Counted from the stretch's first letter, positions 1 to 4,301 are shown. The stretch: DNA of 7,526 nt from Sulfurimonas sp. (GCA_021157665.1 JAGGWE010000006.1:1-7526), one strand, 5' to 3'. Program-made: numbers and translations. The notes: generated from the sequence alone by a model not told the origin.

Positions 1-769
1 AGAACTAATGGAATTAGTAGAGATGGAAATCCGTGAACTACTTGACATGTACGACTTCCCAGGTGATGATACTCCAATCACAGCTGGTTCAGCTCTTAAA
101 GCTCTTGAAGAAGCTAAATCTGGTACTCTTGGTGAGTGGTCAGCTAAAATTCAACAACTAATGCAAACTGTTGATGATTATATTCCTGAACCAGTTCGTG
201 AAACTGATAAAGATTTCTTAATGCCTGTTGAAGATGTTTTCTCAATCTCTGGTCGTGGAACAGTTGTTACTGGTCGTATCGAGCGTGGTGTTGTTAAAAT
301 TGGTGAAGAAATTGAAATCGTAGGAATTAGAGATACTCAGAAAACTACAGTTACTGGTATTGAAATGTTCCGTAAAGAGATGGATGAGGGTGTTGCAGGA
401 GATAACTGTGGTGTTCTAGTTCGTGGTATAGGTAAAGATGATGTTGAGCGTGGTCAAGTACTTTGTAAGCCAGGTACTATTACTCCTCACACAACATTTA
501 CTGCTGAAATCTATGTACTAAGTAAAGATGAGGGTGGTCGTCATACTCCATTCTTTAACGGTTACCGTCCTCAGTTCTATGTTAGAACTACAGATGTAAC
601 AGGTGCAATCACTTTACCAGAAGGTACAGAGATGGTTATGCCAGGTGATAATGTAAGTATTACTGCTGAACTTATTCACCCAATTGCAATGGAAAAAGGT
701 ACTAATTTCGCTATCCGTGAGGGTGGAAGAACTGTTGGTGCTGGTGTTGTTGCAGAGATTATTAAATAA
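1..769 (+). CDS. tuf: Elongation factor Tu, C-terminal two thirds (5' truncated)
   Basis: EF-Tu is the cytoplasmic GTPase that delivers aminoacyl-tRNA to the ribosomal A site. The first full codon in frame is at position 2 and the gene enters from outside the window, so the ATG at 8 is an internal methionine. About 255 residues remain of roughly 399 usual in this phylum. The nucleotide-binding G1-G4 motifs are missing, but the G5 motif SAL is present (residues 28-30 counted from the ATG at 8). Domain 2 follows with the SGRGTVVTGR signature (81-90), then domain 3 with GGRHTPFFNGYRPQFYVR (176-193) and a conserved C-terminus containing REGGRTVGAG. An insertion around residues 36-46 relative to E. 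coli EF-Tu is typical of Campylobacterota. The stop codon lies inside a palindrome. Family assignment is certain by motif; one or more tuf copies elsewhere cannot be excluded. Confidence 0.98.
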   Translation, partial: ELMELVEMEIRELLDMYDFPGDDTPITAGSALKALEEAKSGTLGEWSAKIQQLMQTVDDYIPEPVRETDKDFLMPVEDVFSISGRGTVVTGRIERGVVKIGEEIEIVGIRDTQKTTVTGIEMFRKEMDEGVAGDNCGVLVRGIGKDDVERGQVLCKPGTITPHTTFTAEIYVLSKDEGGRHTPFFNGYRPQFYVRTTDVTGAITLPEGTEMVMPGDNVSITAELIHPIAMEKGTNFAIREGGRTVGAGVVAEIIK

Positions 770-792
770 GTCGCTTTTGCGATTTATTTAAT
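761..792 (+). terminator. Hairpin spanning the tuf stop codon, probable terminator or attenuator
   Basis: Positions 761-774 pair with 779-792 around a TTTT loop at 775-778, giving 14 base pairs with a single G-U pair (770/783). The core is TCGC/GCGA and the lower stem is A/T only. The core followed by TTTATTT resembles a rho-independent terminator. The tuf stop TAA (767-769) sits in the left arm, so translating ribosomes would disrupt the fold until they release. rpmG begins only 20 bases later, so partial termination that lowers L33 output relative to EF-Tu is the likeliest role. This is inference from the fold. Confidence 0.6.
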
Positions 793-811
793 CCTTTAAA
801 GGTCAGATAAT

Positions 812-964
812 ATGAGAGAAGCGATTCACTTAGGTTGTGAGAAATGTACTAGACGTAATTATCACACAACAAAAAATAAAAAAATTCATACTGAAAAATT
901 TTCAGTAAGAAAATACTGTAAGTTCTGTAGAGAACATACAAATCATAAAGAGATGAAACTGTAA
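812..964 (+). CDS. rpmG: 50S ribosomal protein L33 (zinc-ribbon form)
   Basis: L33 is a small protein of the large ribosomal subunit near the E site. The frame encodes 50 residues from the ATG at 812 to the TAA at 962-964, the normal length for the family. Two cysteine pairs (C9/C12 and C36/C39) form the zinc ribbon, so this is the zinc-binding (C+) type, not the cysteine-free paralogue that bacteria use in zinc shortage. The protein is rich in Lys and Arg, and CTRRNYHTTKNKK (12-24) matches the family core. The ribosome-binding site is AAAGG at 798-802, nine bases before the start. The gene lies between tuf and tRNA-Trp, as in other Campylobacterota. Its stop codon lies in the loop of a hairpin. 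Confidence 0.95.
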   Translation: MREAIHLGCEKCTRRNYHTTKNKKIHTEKFSVRKYCKFCREHTNHKEMKL

Positions 965-985
965 CAAGTTTCATCCTTTATCTTT
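952..985 (+). terminator. Hairpin around the rpmG stop codon with U-rich tail
   Basis: GATGAAACT (952-960) pairs perfectly with AGTTTCATC (967-975), nine base pairs around the loop GTAACA. The rpmG stop codon (962-964) is in that loop. The T-rich run CTTTATCTTT (976-985) follows at once, as in an intrinsic terminator, although the stem is only moderately GC-rich. It may limit read-through into tRNA-Trp, define the rpmG mRNA 3' end, or be a processing site. This is read from the sequence; the function is inferred. Confidence 0.5.
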
Positions 986-1001
986 GGGATTTATCCCTTT
1001 T
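986..1001 (+). terminator. Small hairpin with T-run before tRNA-Trp
   Basis: GGGA (986-989) and TCCC (994-997) can form a short stem around TTTA, followed by TTTT (998-1001) directly against the tRNA 5' end. It is short for a terminator. It might act with the larger hairpin just upstream, or help present the tRNA 5' end for RNase P. The call is weak. Confidence 0.25.
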
Positions 1002-1077
1002 AGGCGCATAGCTCCAATGGTAGAGCACCGGATTCCAAATCCGGGTGTTGCGGGTTCGAGTCCCCCTGTGCCTGCCA
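1002..1077 (+). tRNA. trnW: tRNA-Trp (anticodon CCA)
   Basis: This 76-nt tRNA decodes UGG. The acceptor stem is 1002-1008 with 1067-1073 (seven pairs, one G-U), followed by discriminator G1074 and an encoded CCA at 1075-1077. The D arm is GCTC/GAGC (1011-1014, 1023-1026). The anticodon stem is CCGGA/TCCGG (1028-1032, 1040-1044) with loop TTCCAAA, anticodon CCA at 1035-1037. The variable loop is five nt and the T loop is TTCGAGT. The T stem GCGGG (1050-1054) with CCCCC (1062-1066) has one C-C mismatch at pair 50-64. CCA, discriminator G and the anticodon fit tRNA-Trp identity in bacteria. It sits in the same orientation between rpmG and secE, so it is probably cut from a longer transcript. Confidence 0.97.
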
Positions 1078-1094
1078 CACATTTATTATTAGTA

Positions 1095-1125
1095 AATCCT
1101 TAGGGTTTTATTTATAATTAATGAA
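1095..1125 (+). promoter_or_regulatory. Possible sigma70 promoter for secE-nusG
   Basis: A perfect TATAAT lies at 1113-1118 in the A/T-rich gap after tRNA-Trp, preceded by GGGTTTTATT. No TTGACA-like -35 box is seen at the right distance, but Campylobacterota sigma70 promoters often lack one and depend on the -10 and upstream T-rich DNA. Initiation near 1125 would leave about 19 bases of leader, enough to hold the AGGA ribosome-binding site of secE (1132-1135). The DNA is A/T-rich, so a chance match is possible. Confidence 0.35.
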
Positions 1126-1143
1126 TTTTCTAGGAAAAGATAA

Positions 1144-1323
1144 ATGGATATAAGTACACATATTAGAAATGCGAAATTAGAGTTAACTAAAGTTATTTTT
1201 CCTACAAAGGGACAAGTTAAACAAGCTTATATAGCTGTAGTTATTGTTGTTGTTGTTGTTGCTTCATTTTTAGCAATAGTTGATGTATTTATGTCATCAG
1301 TTATGTCTATGATTTTAGGTTAA
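1144..1323 (+). CDS. secE: Preprotein translocase subunit SecE
   Basis: SecE is the small essential partner that clamps SecY in the SecYEG channel of the inner membrane. The 59-residue protein is the short one-helix form, unlike the three-helix E. coli SecE. An amphipathic N-terminal part (about 1-29, with ELTKVIFPTKGQV at 13-25) matches the SecE signature in which helix, Lys/Pro and Gln lead into the membrane. A single membrane segment follows at about 29-50, very rich in valine, and then a short tail. The start ATG at 1144 has AGGA at 1132-1135. An ATG at 1121 is out of frame and stops after ten codons. nusG follows after nine bases, so the two are almost certainly cotranscribed, the standard secE-nusG pair. 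Confidence 0.93.
   Translation: MDISTHIRNAKLELTKVIFPTKGQVKQAYIAVVIVVVVVASFLAIVDVFMSSVMSMILG
1246..1260 (+). repeat. (GTT)5 microsatellite inside secE
   Basis: Five tandem GTT codons encode Val35-Val39 in the middle of the single SecE membrane helix. Gain or loss of a unit would stay in frame and change helix length by one residue. It is short, and may simply reflect codon choice in a valine run. Confidence 0.6.
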
Positions 1324-1332
1324 GGGGTTTAT

Positions 1333-1860
1333 ATGGCACACCAATGGTACTCTATTCAGACTTATGGAAATGACAGATTAGTAAGAGATGCTATTCTGAA
1401 TATGATAGAAGAGTTTAAACTACAAGACTTTATTGAAGAGGTAATAGTTCCAACTGAAGATGTTATAGAAGTAAAAGATGGTAAGAAAAAAGTTACTGAA
1501 AGATCTCTTTATTCTGGTTATGTATTTGCAAAAATTGATTTAAATACTGAAGTGCAACACATGATTCAGTCTTTACCAAAAGTTTCAGGATTTATTGGTG
1601 AGTCAAATATACCTACACCATTAAGTGAGCATGATATTAATGTTATACTTGATCGTGTAAATAATCGTGCTGCACCTAAACCAAAAGTATTTTTTGATAA
1701 TGGTGAGACTGTTCGTATTATAGATGGTCCATTTGCAAACTTTACTGCAACAGTGGATGAATATGATTTAGAGCATGGTACTCTAAAACTTAATGTTTCG
1801 ATTTTTGGTAGAGCTACTCCTGTAGATATCTCTTACACTCAAGTCGAAAAAATAATTTAA
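1333..1860 (+). CDS. nusG: Transcription elongation and antitermination factor NusG
   Basis: NusG binds the RNA polymerase clamp through its N-terminal NGN domain and contacts Rho or ribosomal protein S10 through its C-terminal KOW domain. The product is 175 residues, close to the usual 175-181. The NGN domain covers about 1-110, with WYSIQTY (5-11) and YSGYVFAKIDL (60-70), matching the central aromatic/Pro-Gly-Tyr strand of the family. A linker rich in Pro and Lys (112-119) leads to the KOW domain, with GETVRIIDGPFANFTATV at 124-141 and FGRATPVDI at 158-166. The ribosome-binding site AAGGGG (1322-1327) overlaps the secE stop, which favours translational coupling. The segment after WYSIQTY is unlike that of related NusG proteins. 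rplK follows after 21 bases. Confidence 0.97.
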   Translation: MAHQWYSIQTYGNDRLVRDAILNMIEEFKLQDFIEEVIVPTEDVIEVKDGKKKVTERSLYSGYVFAKIDLNTEVQHMIQSLPKVSGFIGESNIPTPLSEHDINVILDRVNNRAAPKPKVFFDNGETVRIIDGPFANFTATVDEYDLEHGTLKLNVSIFGRATPVDISYTQVEKII

Positions 1861-1881
1861 CTCAAATAAAAGGAAACAAAC

Positions 1882-2307
1882 ATGGCAAAAAAAGTTATGG
1901 ATTACATCAAACTACATATTGATGCTGGTAAAGCAAACCCTGCACCACCAGTAGGACCAGCTCTAGGGCAGCGTGGTGTTAACATCATGGAATTCACTAA
2001 AGCATTTAATGAAAAAACAAAAGATAAAATGGGATTTAAAGTTCCTGTTGTAATTACAGTTTATACAGATAGAAGTTTTACTTTTATCACTAAGCAACCA
2101 CCTGCATCTGCACTTCTTATGAAAGCTGCTGGACTTAAAAAAGGTACTGATAATCCTCTTAAAAATAAAGTTGGAAAAATTACTCGTGCTCAATTAATGG
2201 AAGTTGTTGAAGCAAAAATTGCTGACCTTAATACTGATAATGCTGATATGGCTGCTAATACTTTAGCTGGTACAGCTCGTTCAATGGGTATTGAGATAGT
2301 AGATTAG
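1882..2307 (+). CDS. rplK: 50S ribosomal protein L11
   Basis: L11 forms the base of the factor-binding stalk with 23S rRNA helices 43-44, where thiostrepton binds, and is needed for RelA to sense uncharged tRNA. The 141-residue product has the full family length. The N-terminal domain carries ANPAPPVGPALGQRGVNIMEF (18-38), including the Pro22/Pro23 pair linked to thiostrepton action. YTDRSFTFITKQPPA follows at 61-75. The C-terminal RNA-binding domain carries KVGKITRAQL (96-105) and the signature GTARSMGIEI (130-139). The ribosome-binding site AAAGGA (1869-1874) lies seven bases before the start. In E. coli, L1 represses the rplK-rplA mRNA at a site ahead of rplK; here only 21 bases separate nusG and rplK, leaving little room for such a leader. 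Confidence 0.98.
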   Translation: MAKKVMDYIKLHIDAGKANPAPPVGPALGQRGVNIMEFTKAFNEKTKDKMGFKVPVVITVYTDRSFTFITKQPPASALLMKAAGLKKGTDNPLKNKVGKITRAQLMEVVEAKIADLNTDNADMAANTLAGTARSMGIEIVD

Positions 2308-2331
2308 AATTTAAAACTAAATAATCATATA

Positions 2332-2355
2332 CCACAGTGATTTAAAATAGTGTGG
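2332..2355 (+). promoter_or_regulatory. Weak hairpin in the rplK-rplA gap
   Basis: CCACA (2332-2336) pairs with TGTGG (2351-2355). Inside, a G-G mismatch is followed by two more pairs, and an A/T-only tip is possible. The hairpin ends 10 bases before the rplA ribosome-binding site. The 72-base gap is longer than the neighbouring nusG-rplK gap, so it could host an L1 autoregulatory site or a processing site. The fold is marginal and I do not recognise the L1-binding consensus with certainty. Confidence 0.3.
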
Positions 2356-2365
2356 AAGAATTTAT

Positions 2366-2370
2366 AAGGA
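2366..2370 (+). promoter_or_regulatory. Ribosome-binding site that fixes the rplA start
   Basis: AAGGA at 2366-2370 stands nine bases before the ATG at 2380, but only three bases before the in-frame TTG at 2374. The spacing therefore favours the ATG, and the encoded N-terminus MSKRYK also fits the basic start expected of L1. Confidence 0.8.
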
Positions 2371-2379
2371 AATTTGAAA

Positions 2380-3072
2380 ATGAGTAAAAGATATAAATCA
2401 TTATTAGAAAAAATAGATAATACAAAAGCTTATACTGTAGCTGAAGCATCAGCTTCAATGAAAGATTTGAAGAGTGCAAAATTCGATGAGACTATTGAAA
2501 TTGCAATGAATTTAAATGTTGATCCAAGACATGCTGACCAAATGGTTCGTGGTGCAATCGTTCTTCCTAATGGTACTGGTAAAACTGTTCGTGTTGCAGT
2601 TTTCGCTAAAGGTGTTAAAGCTGATGAAGCTAAAGCAGCTGGTGCTGATATTGTTGGAACTGATGATTTAGTTGCTGACATTAAAGAGGGAATCTTCAAC
2701 TTTGATGTAGTTGTTGCTGCTCCTGATTGTATGGGACTTGTTGGTCAAATTGGTCGTATTTTAGGACCAAAAGGTTTAATGCCTAACCCTAAAACTGGTA
2801 CTGTTACACCAGATGTTGCTACTGCTGTTAAGAATGTTAAAGGTGGTCAAGTTGCATTTAGAGTTGATAAAAAAGGTAATATCCATGCAGGTATCGGTAA
2901 AGCAAGTTTTGATATTGATAAAATAGCTGAAAATATTACAGCTTTTGTTTCTGCTATCAACAAGCAAAAACCAGCTTCTGCAAAAGGTCGTTATATTAAA
3001 AATGCTGCTCTTAGTTTAACTATGAGTCCAGCTATTAAATTTGACTTATCAGAATTAGCTGATATAAAATAA
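2380..3072 (+). CDS. rplA: 50S ribosomal protein L1
   Basis: L1 binds 23S rRNA helices 76-78 to form the mobile L1 stalk, which helps move deacylated tRNA out of the E site; in many bacteria it also represses its own operon mRNA. The 230-residue product matches the usual length of about 229-234. KSAKFDETIEIAMNLNVDPR (31-50) is the conserved start of domain I, followed by HADQMVRG (51-58). The family signature around the RNA-binding face, IGRILGPKGLMPNPKTGTV, lies at 124-142. GRYIKNAALSLTMSP (203-217) returns to domain I. I chose ATG 2380 over the TTG at 2374 on ribosome-binding-site spacing. The protein sequence closely resembles Campylobacter L1. Confidence 0.97.
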   Translation: MSKRYKSLLEKIDNTKAYTVAEASASMKDLKSAKFDETIEIAMNLNVDPRHADQMVRGAIVLPNGTGKTVRVAVFAKGVKADEAKAAGADIVGTDDLVADIKEGIFNFDVVVAAPDCMGLVGQIGRILGPKGLMPNPKTGTVTPDVATAVKNVKGGQVAFRVDKKGNIHAGIGKASFDIDKIAENITAFVSAINKQKPASAKGRYIKNAALSLTMSPAIKFDLSELADIK

Positions 3073-3079
3073 ATTTGAG

Positions 3080-3233
3080 TTAAAACTAAAGTAATTTTTA
3101 GTGTCTTGGTTTTATCCAAGACACTGTAAAGTTACTACTTTGGTAACTGCATTTTATGGACTAAAGATAATAGGTGTATGAATTTTATACTTAATTCCCT
3201 GTTTGAAGAATTGTCTAAAAGGAGAAAAATTTT
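3080..3233 (+). promoter_or_regulatory. Structured leader of rplJ-rplL (candidate L10 leader)
   Basis: This 161-base gap (3073-3233) holds a perfect ten-pair hairpin, AGTGTCTTGG (3100-3109) with CCAAGACACT (3116-3125) around TTTTAT, and a second hairpin AGTTAC/GTAACT (3130-3135, 3143-3148). No T-run follows either stem, so they are not simple terminators. Competing pairings exist: ACTAAA (3085-3090) with TTTAGT (3097-3102), which excludes the first stem, and AAAGTA (3088-3093) with the second loop TACTTT (3136-3141). A weaker AATTC/GAATT stem (3193-3197, 3208-3212) lies just before the ribosome-binding site AAAAGGAG (3217-3224). In many bacteria an L10-L12 complex binds a leader in this position to repress translation. 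Location and fold fit that model; I have not matched the kink-turn consensus base by base. Confidence 0.55.
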
Positions 3234-3237
3234 ATGA
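3178..3237 (+). other. Possible 19-codon upstream reading frame overlapping the rplJ start
   Basis: An ATG at 3178 opens a frame encoding MNFILNSLFEELSKRRKIL, which ends with TGA at 3235-3237. The stop overlaps the rplJ start as ATGA, the arrangement typical of translational coupling. Its own ribosome-binding site is poor: AGGTG at 3172-3176 is too close, and AAAGA at 3163-3167 is weak. The frame crosses the rplJ ribosome-binding site. I do not recognise the peptide. It may be chance in A/T-rich DNA. Confidence 0.2.
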
Positions 3238-3719
3238 CAAAAACACAAAAAGCTGAGATTATTGAAGTACTTTCAAATGAATTTCAAACTGCTCAAACTG
3301 TAGTTCTATGTGACTATAAAGGTTTAAGCGTTTCTGATTTAGAAGGTTTAAGAAAACTAGCTCGTGAAAAAGAGGTAAAAGTTCAAGTTGTTAAAAATAC
3401 TTTAGCAAACATTGCACTTGAAAAAGCTGATTTAACTGGTGTTAAGATTAAAGATACAAATATTTTTATTTGGGGTGAAGATTCTGTTGCTACTTCTAAA
3501 GTAGTTTCTGATTTTGCTAAGAAAAATGAATTATTTGTAATTAAATCTGCTTATGTTGATAGAGAAGTTGCTGATACAGCTAAAGTTGAAGCATTTGCTA
3601 AACTTCCAGGTCGTGAAGAGTTACTTGCTATGCTTGCTGCTACTTGGATGGCTCCAGTTGCTAACTTTACAATCGGACTTAATGCTCTTAAAGAGAAAAA
3701 AGAAGAAGACGCTGCTTAA
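3234..3719 (+). CDS. rplJ: 50S ribosomal protein L10
   Basis: L10 anchors the L7/L12 dimers on the ribosome and binds 23S rRNA next to L11. The product is 161 residues, near the campylobacterotal length of about 159. The rRNA-binding N-terminal domain shows VVLCDYKGLSVSDLEGLR (23-40) and VKVQVVKNTLANIAL (48-62), both typical. The C-terminal part, REELLAMLAATWMAPVANFT (127-146) plus GLNALKEKK, forms the long helix to which L7/L12 dimers bind. The final acidic EEDAA tail is of the expected type. The ribosome-binding site AAAAGGAG is nine bases before the ATG. It is paired with rplL 40 bases downstream, and probably controlled by the long leader upstream through L10-L12 feedback. Confidence 0.97.
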   Translation: MTKTQKAEIIEVLSNEFQTAQTVVLCDYKGLSVSDLEGLRKLAREKEVKVQVVKNTLANIALEKADLTGVKIKDTNIFIWGEDSVATSKVVSDFAKKNELFVIKSAYVDREVADTAKVEAFAKLPGREELLAMLAATWMAPVANFTIGLNALKEKKEEDAA

Positions 3720-3726
3720 TTAGCAG
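3712..3726 (+). promoter_or_regulatory. Hairpin enclosing the rplJ stop codon
   Basis: CTGCT (3712-3716) pairs with AGCAG (3722-3726); the loop TAATT contains the rplJ stop TAA (3717-3719). An A/T-only TTAATT/AATTAA pairing (3727-3732, 3740-3745) follows, just before the rplL ribosome-binding site AAGGAG (3747-3752). Ribosomes ending rplJ would open this structure. It may help raise L7/L12 output above L10 through coupling or mRNA cleavage; this is inference. Confidence 0.35.
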
Positions 3727-3759
3727 TTAATTAAAATAAAATTAATAAGGAGTCATATT

Positions 3760-4131
3760 ATGGCTGTAACTAAAGAAGACGTATTAGAATTTATCTCAGG
3801 ACTTTCAGTATTAGAACTTTCTGAATTAGTAAAAGAATTTGAAGAAAAATTTGGTGTATCTGCACAACCTGTTGCTGTAGCTGGTGGAGCTGCTGCTGGT
3901 GGTGAAGCTGCTGCTGAAAAAACTGAATTTGATGTAGTATTAACTGATGTTGGTGCTAAGAAAATTGGTGTTATTAAAGCTGTTCGTGCTTTAACTGGTT
4001 TAGGACTTAAAGAAGCAAAAGAAGCTTGTGAAGGTTTACCATCTACAATCAAAGAGGGTGTAGATAAAGATGCTGCTGAAGAAGCTAAAACTGCTTTAGA
4101 GGCTGCTGGTGCAGTAGTAGAAGTTAAGTAA
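3760..4131 (+). CDS. rplL: 50S ribosomal protein L7/L12
   Basis: L7/L12 is the flexible multi-copy stalk protein that recruits and activates the GTPase factors EF-Tu, EF-G, IF2 and RF3. The product is 123 residues, standard for the family. The N-terminal dimerisation helices (about 1-33: VLEFISGLSVLELSELVKEF) bind L10. An Ala/Gly-rich hinge follows (about 38-53). The C-terminal factor-binding domain starts with EFDVVLTDVGAKKIGVIKAVR (56-76) and continues through GLGLKEAKEACEGLP (80-94). A cysteine at position 90 takes the place of the hydrophobic residue (Val or Leu) common there; it is the only cysteine in the protein. The ribosome-binding site AAGGAG (3747-3752) has ideal seven-base spacing, which suits high output. 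Confidence 0.98.
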   Translation: MAVTKEDVLEFISGLSVLELSELVKEFEEKFGVSAQPVAVAGGAAAGGEAAAEKTEFDVVLTDVGAKKIGVIKAVRALTGLGLKEAKEACEGLPSTIKEGVDKDAAEEAKTALEAAGAVVEVK

Positions 4132-4153
4132 TTTCTAACTAACATCTTTTAAA

Positions 4154-4171
4154 TGAGGGCTTTTGCCCTCA
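4154..4171 (+). terminator. GC-rich hairpin after rplL
   Basis: GAGGGC (4155-4160) pairs with GCCCTC (4165-4170) around a TTTT loop, extended by a T-A pair to seven pairs. It begins 22 bases after the rplL stop. The downstream bases AATTACTGGG lack a T-run, so full rho-independent termination is unlikely; partial termination, pausing or protection of the mRNA 3' end fits better. GCCC of the right arm (4165-4168) can instead pair with GGGC at 4178-4181. Confidence 0.55.
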
Positions 4172-4177
4172 ATTACT

Positions 4178-4221
4178 GGGCGCTTTTGCGAAGAGAAATT
4201 ACTCTCCTCGCAAAAGTGCCC
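4178..4221 (+). promoter_or_regulatory. Long hairpin between rplL and rpoB (attenuator or RNase III site)
   Basis: GGGC (4178-4181) pairs with GCCC (4218-4221), then a G-T pair, then CTTTTGCGA (4183-4191) with TCGCAAAAG (4208-4216). After a two-base bulge (4206-4207), AGAG (4192-4195) pairs with CTCT (4202-4205), leaving the loop AAATTA. The total is 18 pairs. In E. coli the rplL-rpoB gap holds both an attenuator and an RNase III cleavage hairpin that lower RpoB relative to the ribosomal proteins; this hairpin is in the same place and is long enough for RNase III. The right arm is followed by TTATGTCGTTT, not a clean T-run. Confidence 0.6.
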
Positions 4222-4252
4222 TTATGTCGTTTATAAGCACTATAAGAAATAA

Positions 4253-4267
4253 GCTCTATAAAAGAGC
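4253..4267 (+). promoter_or_regulatory. Small hairpin upstream of rpoB
   Basis: GCTCT (4253-4257) pairs perfectly with AGAGC (4263-4267) around ATAAA. It is one of several consecutive stems in the rpoB leader and has no clear role of its own. Confidence 0.3.
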
Positions 4268-4274
4268 CACAAAA

Positions 4275-4301
4275 ATCAATTCAAGGACGCTTGAATTTGA
4301 T
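4275..4301 (+). promoter_or_regulatory. Hairpin 15 bases before the rpoB ribosome-binding site
   Basis: AATTCAAG (4278-4285) pairs perfectly with CTTGAATT (4290-4297) around GACG. After a one-base bulge, ATC (4275-4277) pairs with GAT (4299-4301), for 11 pairs in total. It ends 15 bases before the GAGG of rpoB (4317-4320), so it would leave the ribosome-binding site free and could act as a 5' stabiliser after cleavage of the upstream long hairpin. The right flank also contains GATAAT (4299-4304), a weak -10 candidate without a -35 partner. Confidence 0.4.

Noticed and set aside
1121..1153. ATG at 1121 as an upstream start for secE
   Set aside because: It is not in frame with secE and meets a stop after ten codons.
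1963..2193. Minus-strand open frame opposite rplK
   Set aside because: The protein is rich in Ser, Asn, Phe and Lys with no domain, and it lies wholly within a certain L11 gene.
2374..2379. TTG at 2374 as the rplA start
   Set aside because: It is only three bases from AAGGA; the ATG at 2380 has normal spacing and gives the usual L1 length.
2430..2967. Two minus-strand open frames opposite rplA
   Set aside because: Both lie inside the well-conserved L1 gene and show no recognisable protein family.
3140..3171. Promoter for rplJ with GATAAT at 3166-3171
   Set aside because: The -10 match is imperfect and no -35 box lies at proper spacing; the structured leader explains the gap better.
3855..3920. 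Tandem repeat in rplL
   Set aside because: The GCT/GGT-rich stretch is simply the Ala/Gly hinge of L7/L12.
3753..4145. 130-codon open frame on the minus strand, opposite rplL
   Set aside because: It is the mirror of the Ala/Gly-rich rplL coding sequence; the predicted protein is low-complexity Ser/Ala/Pro with no recognisable family, and rplL is certain.
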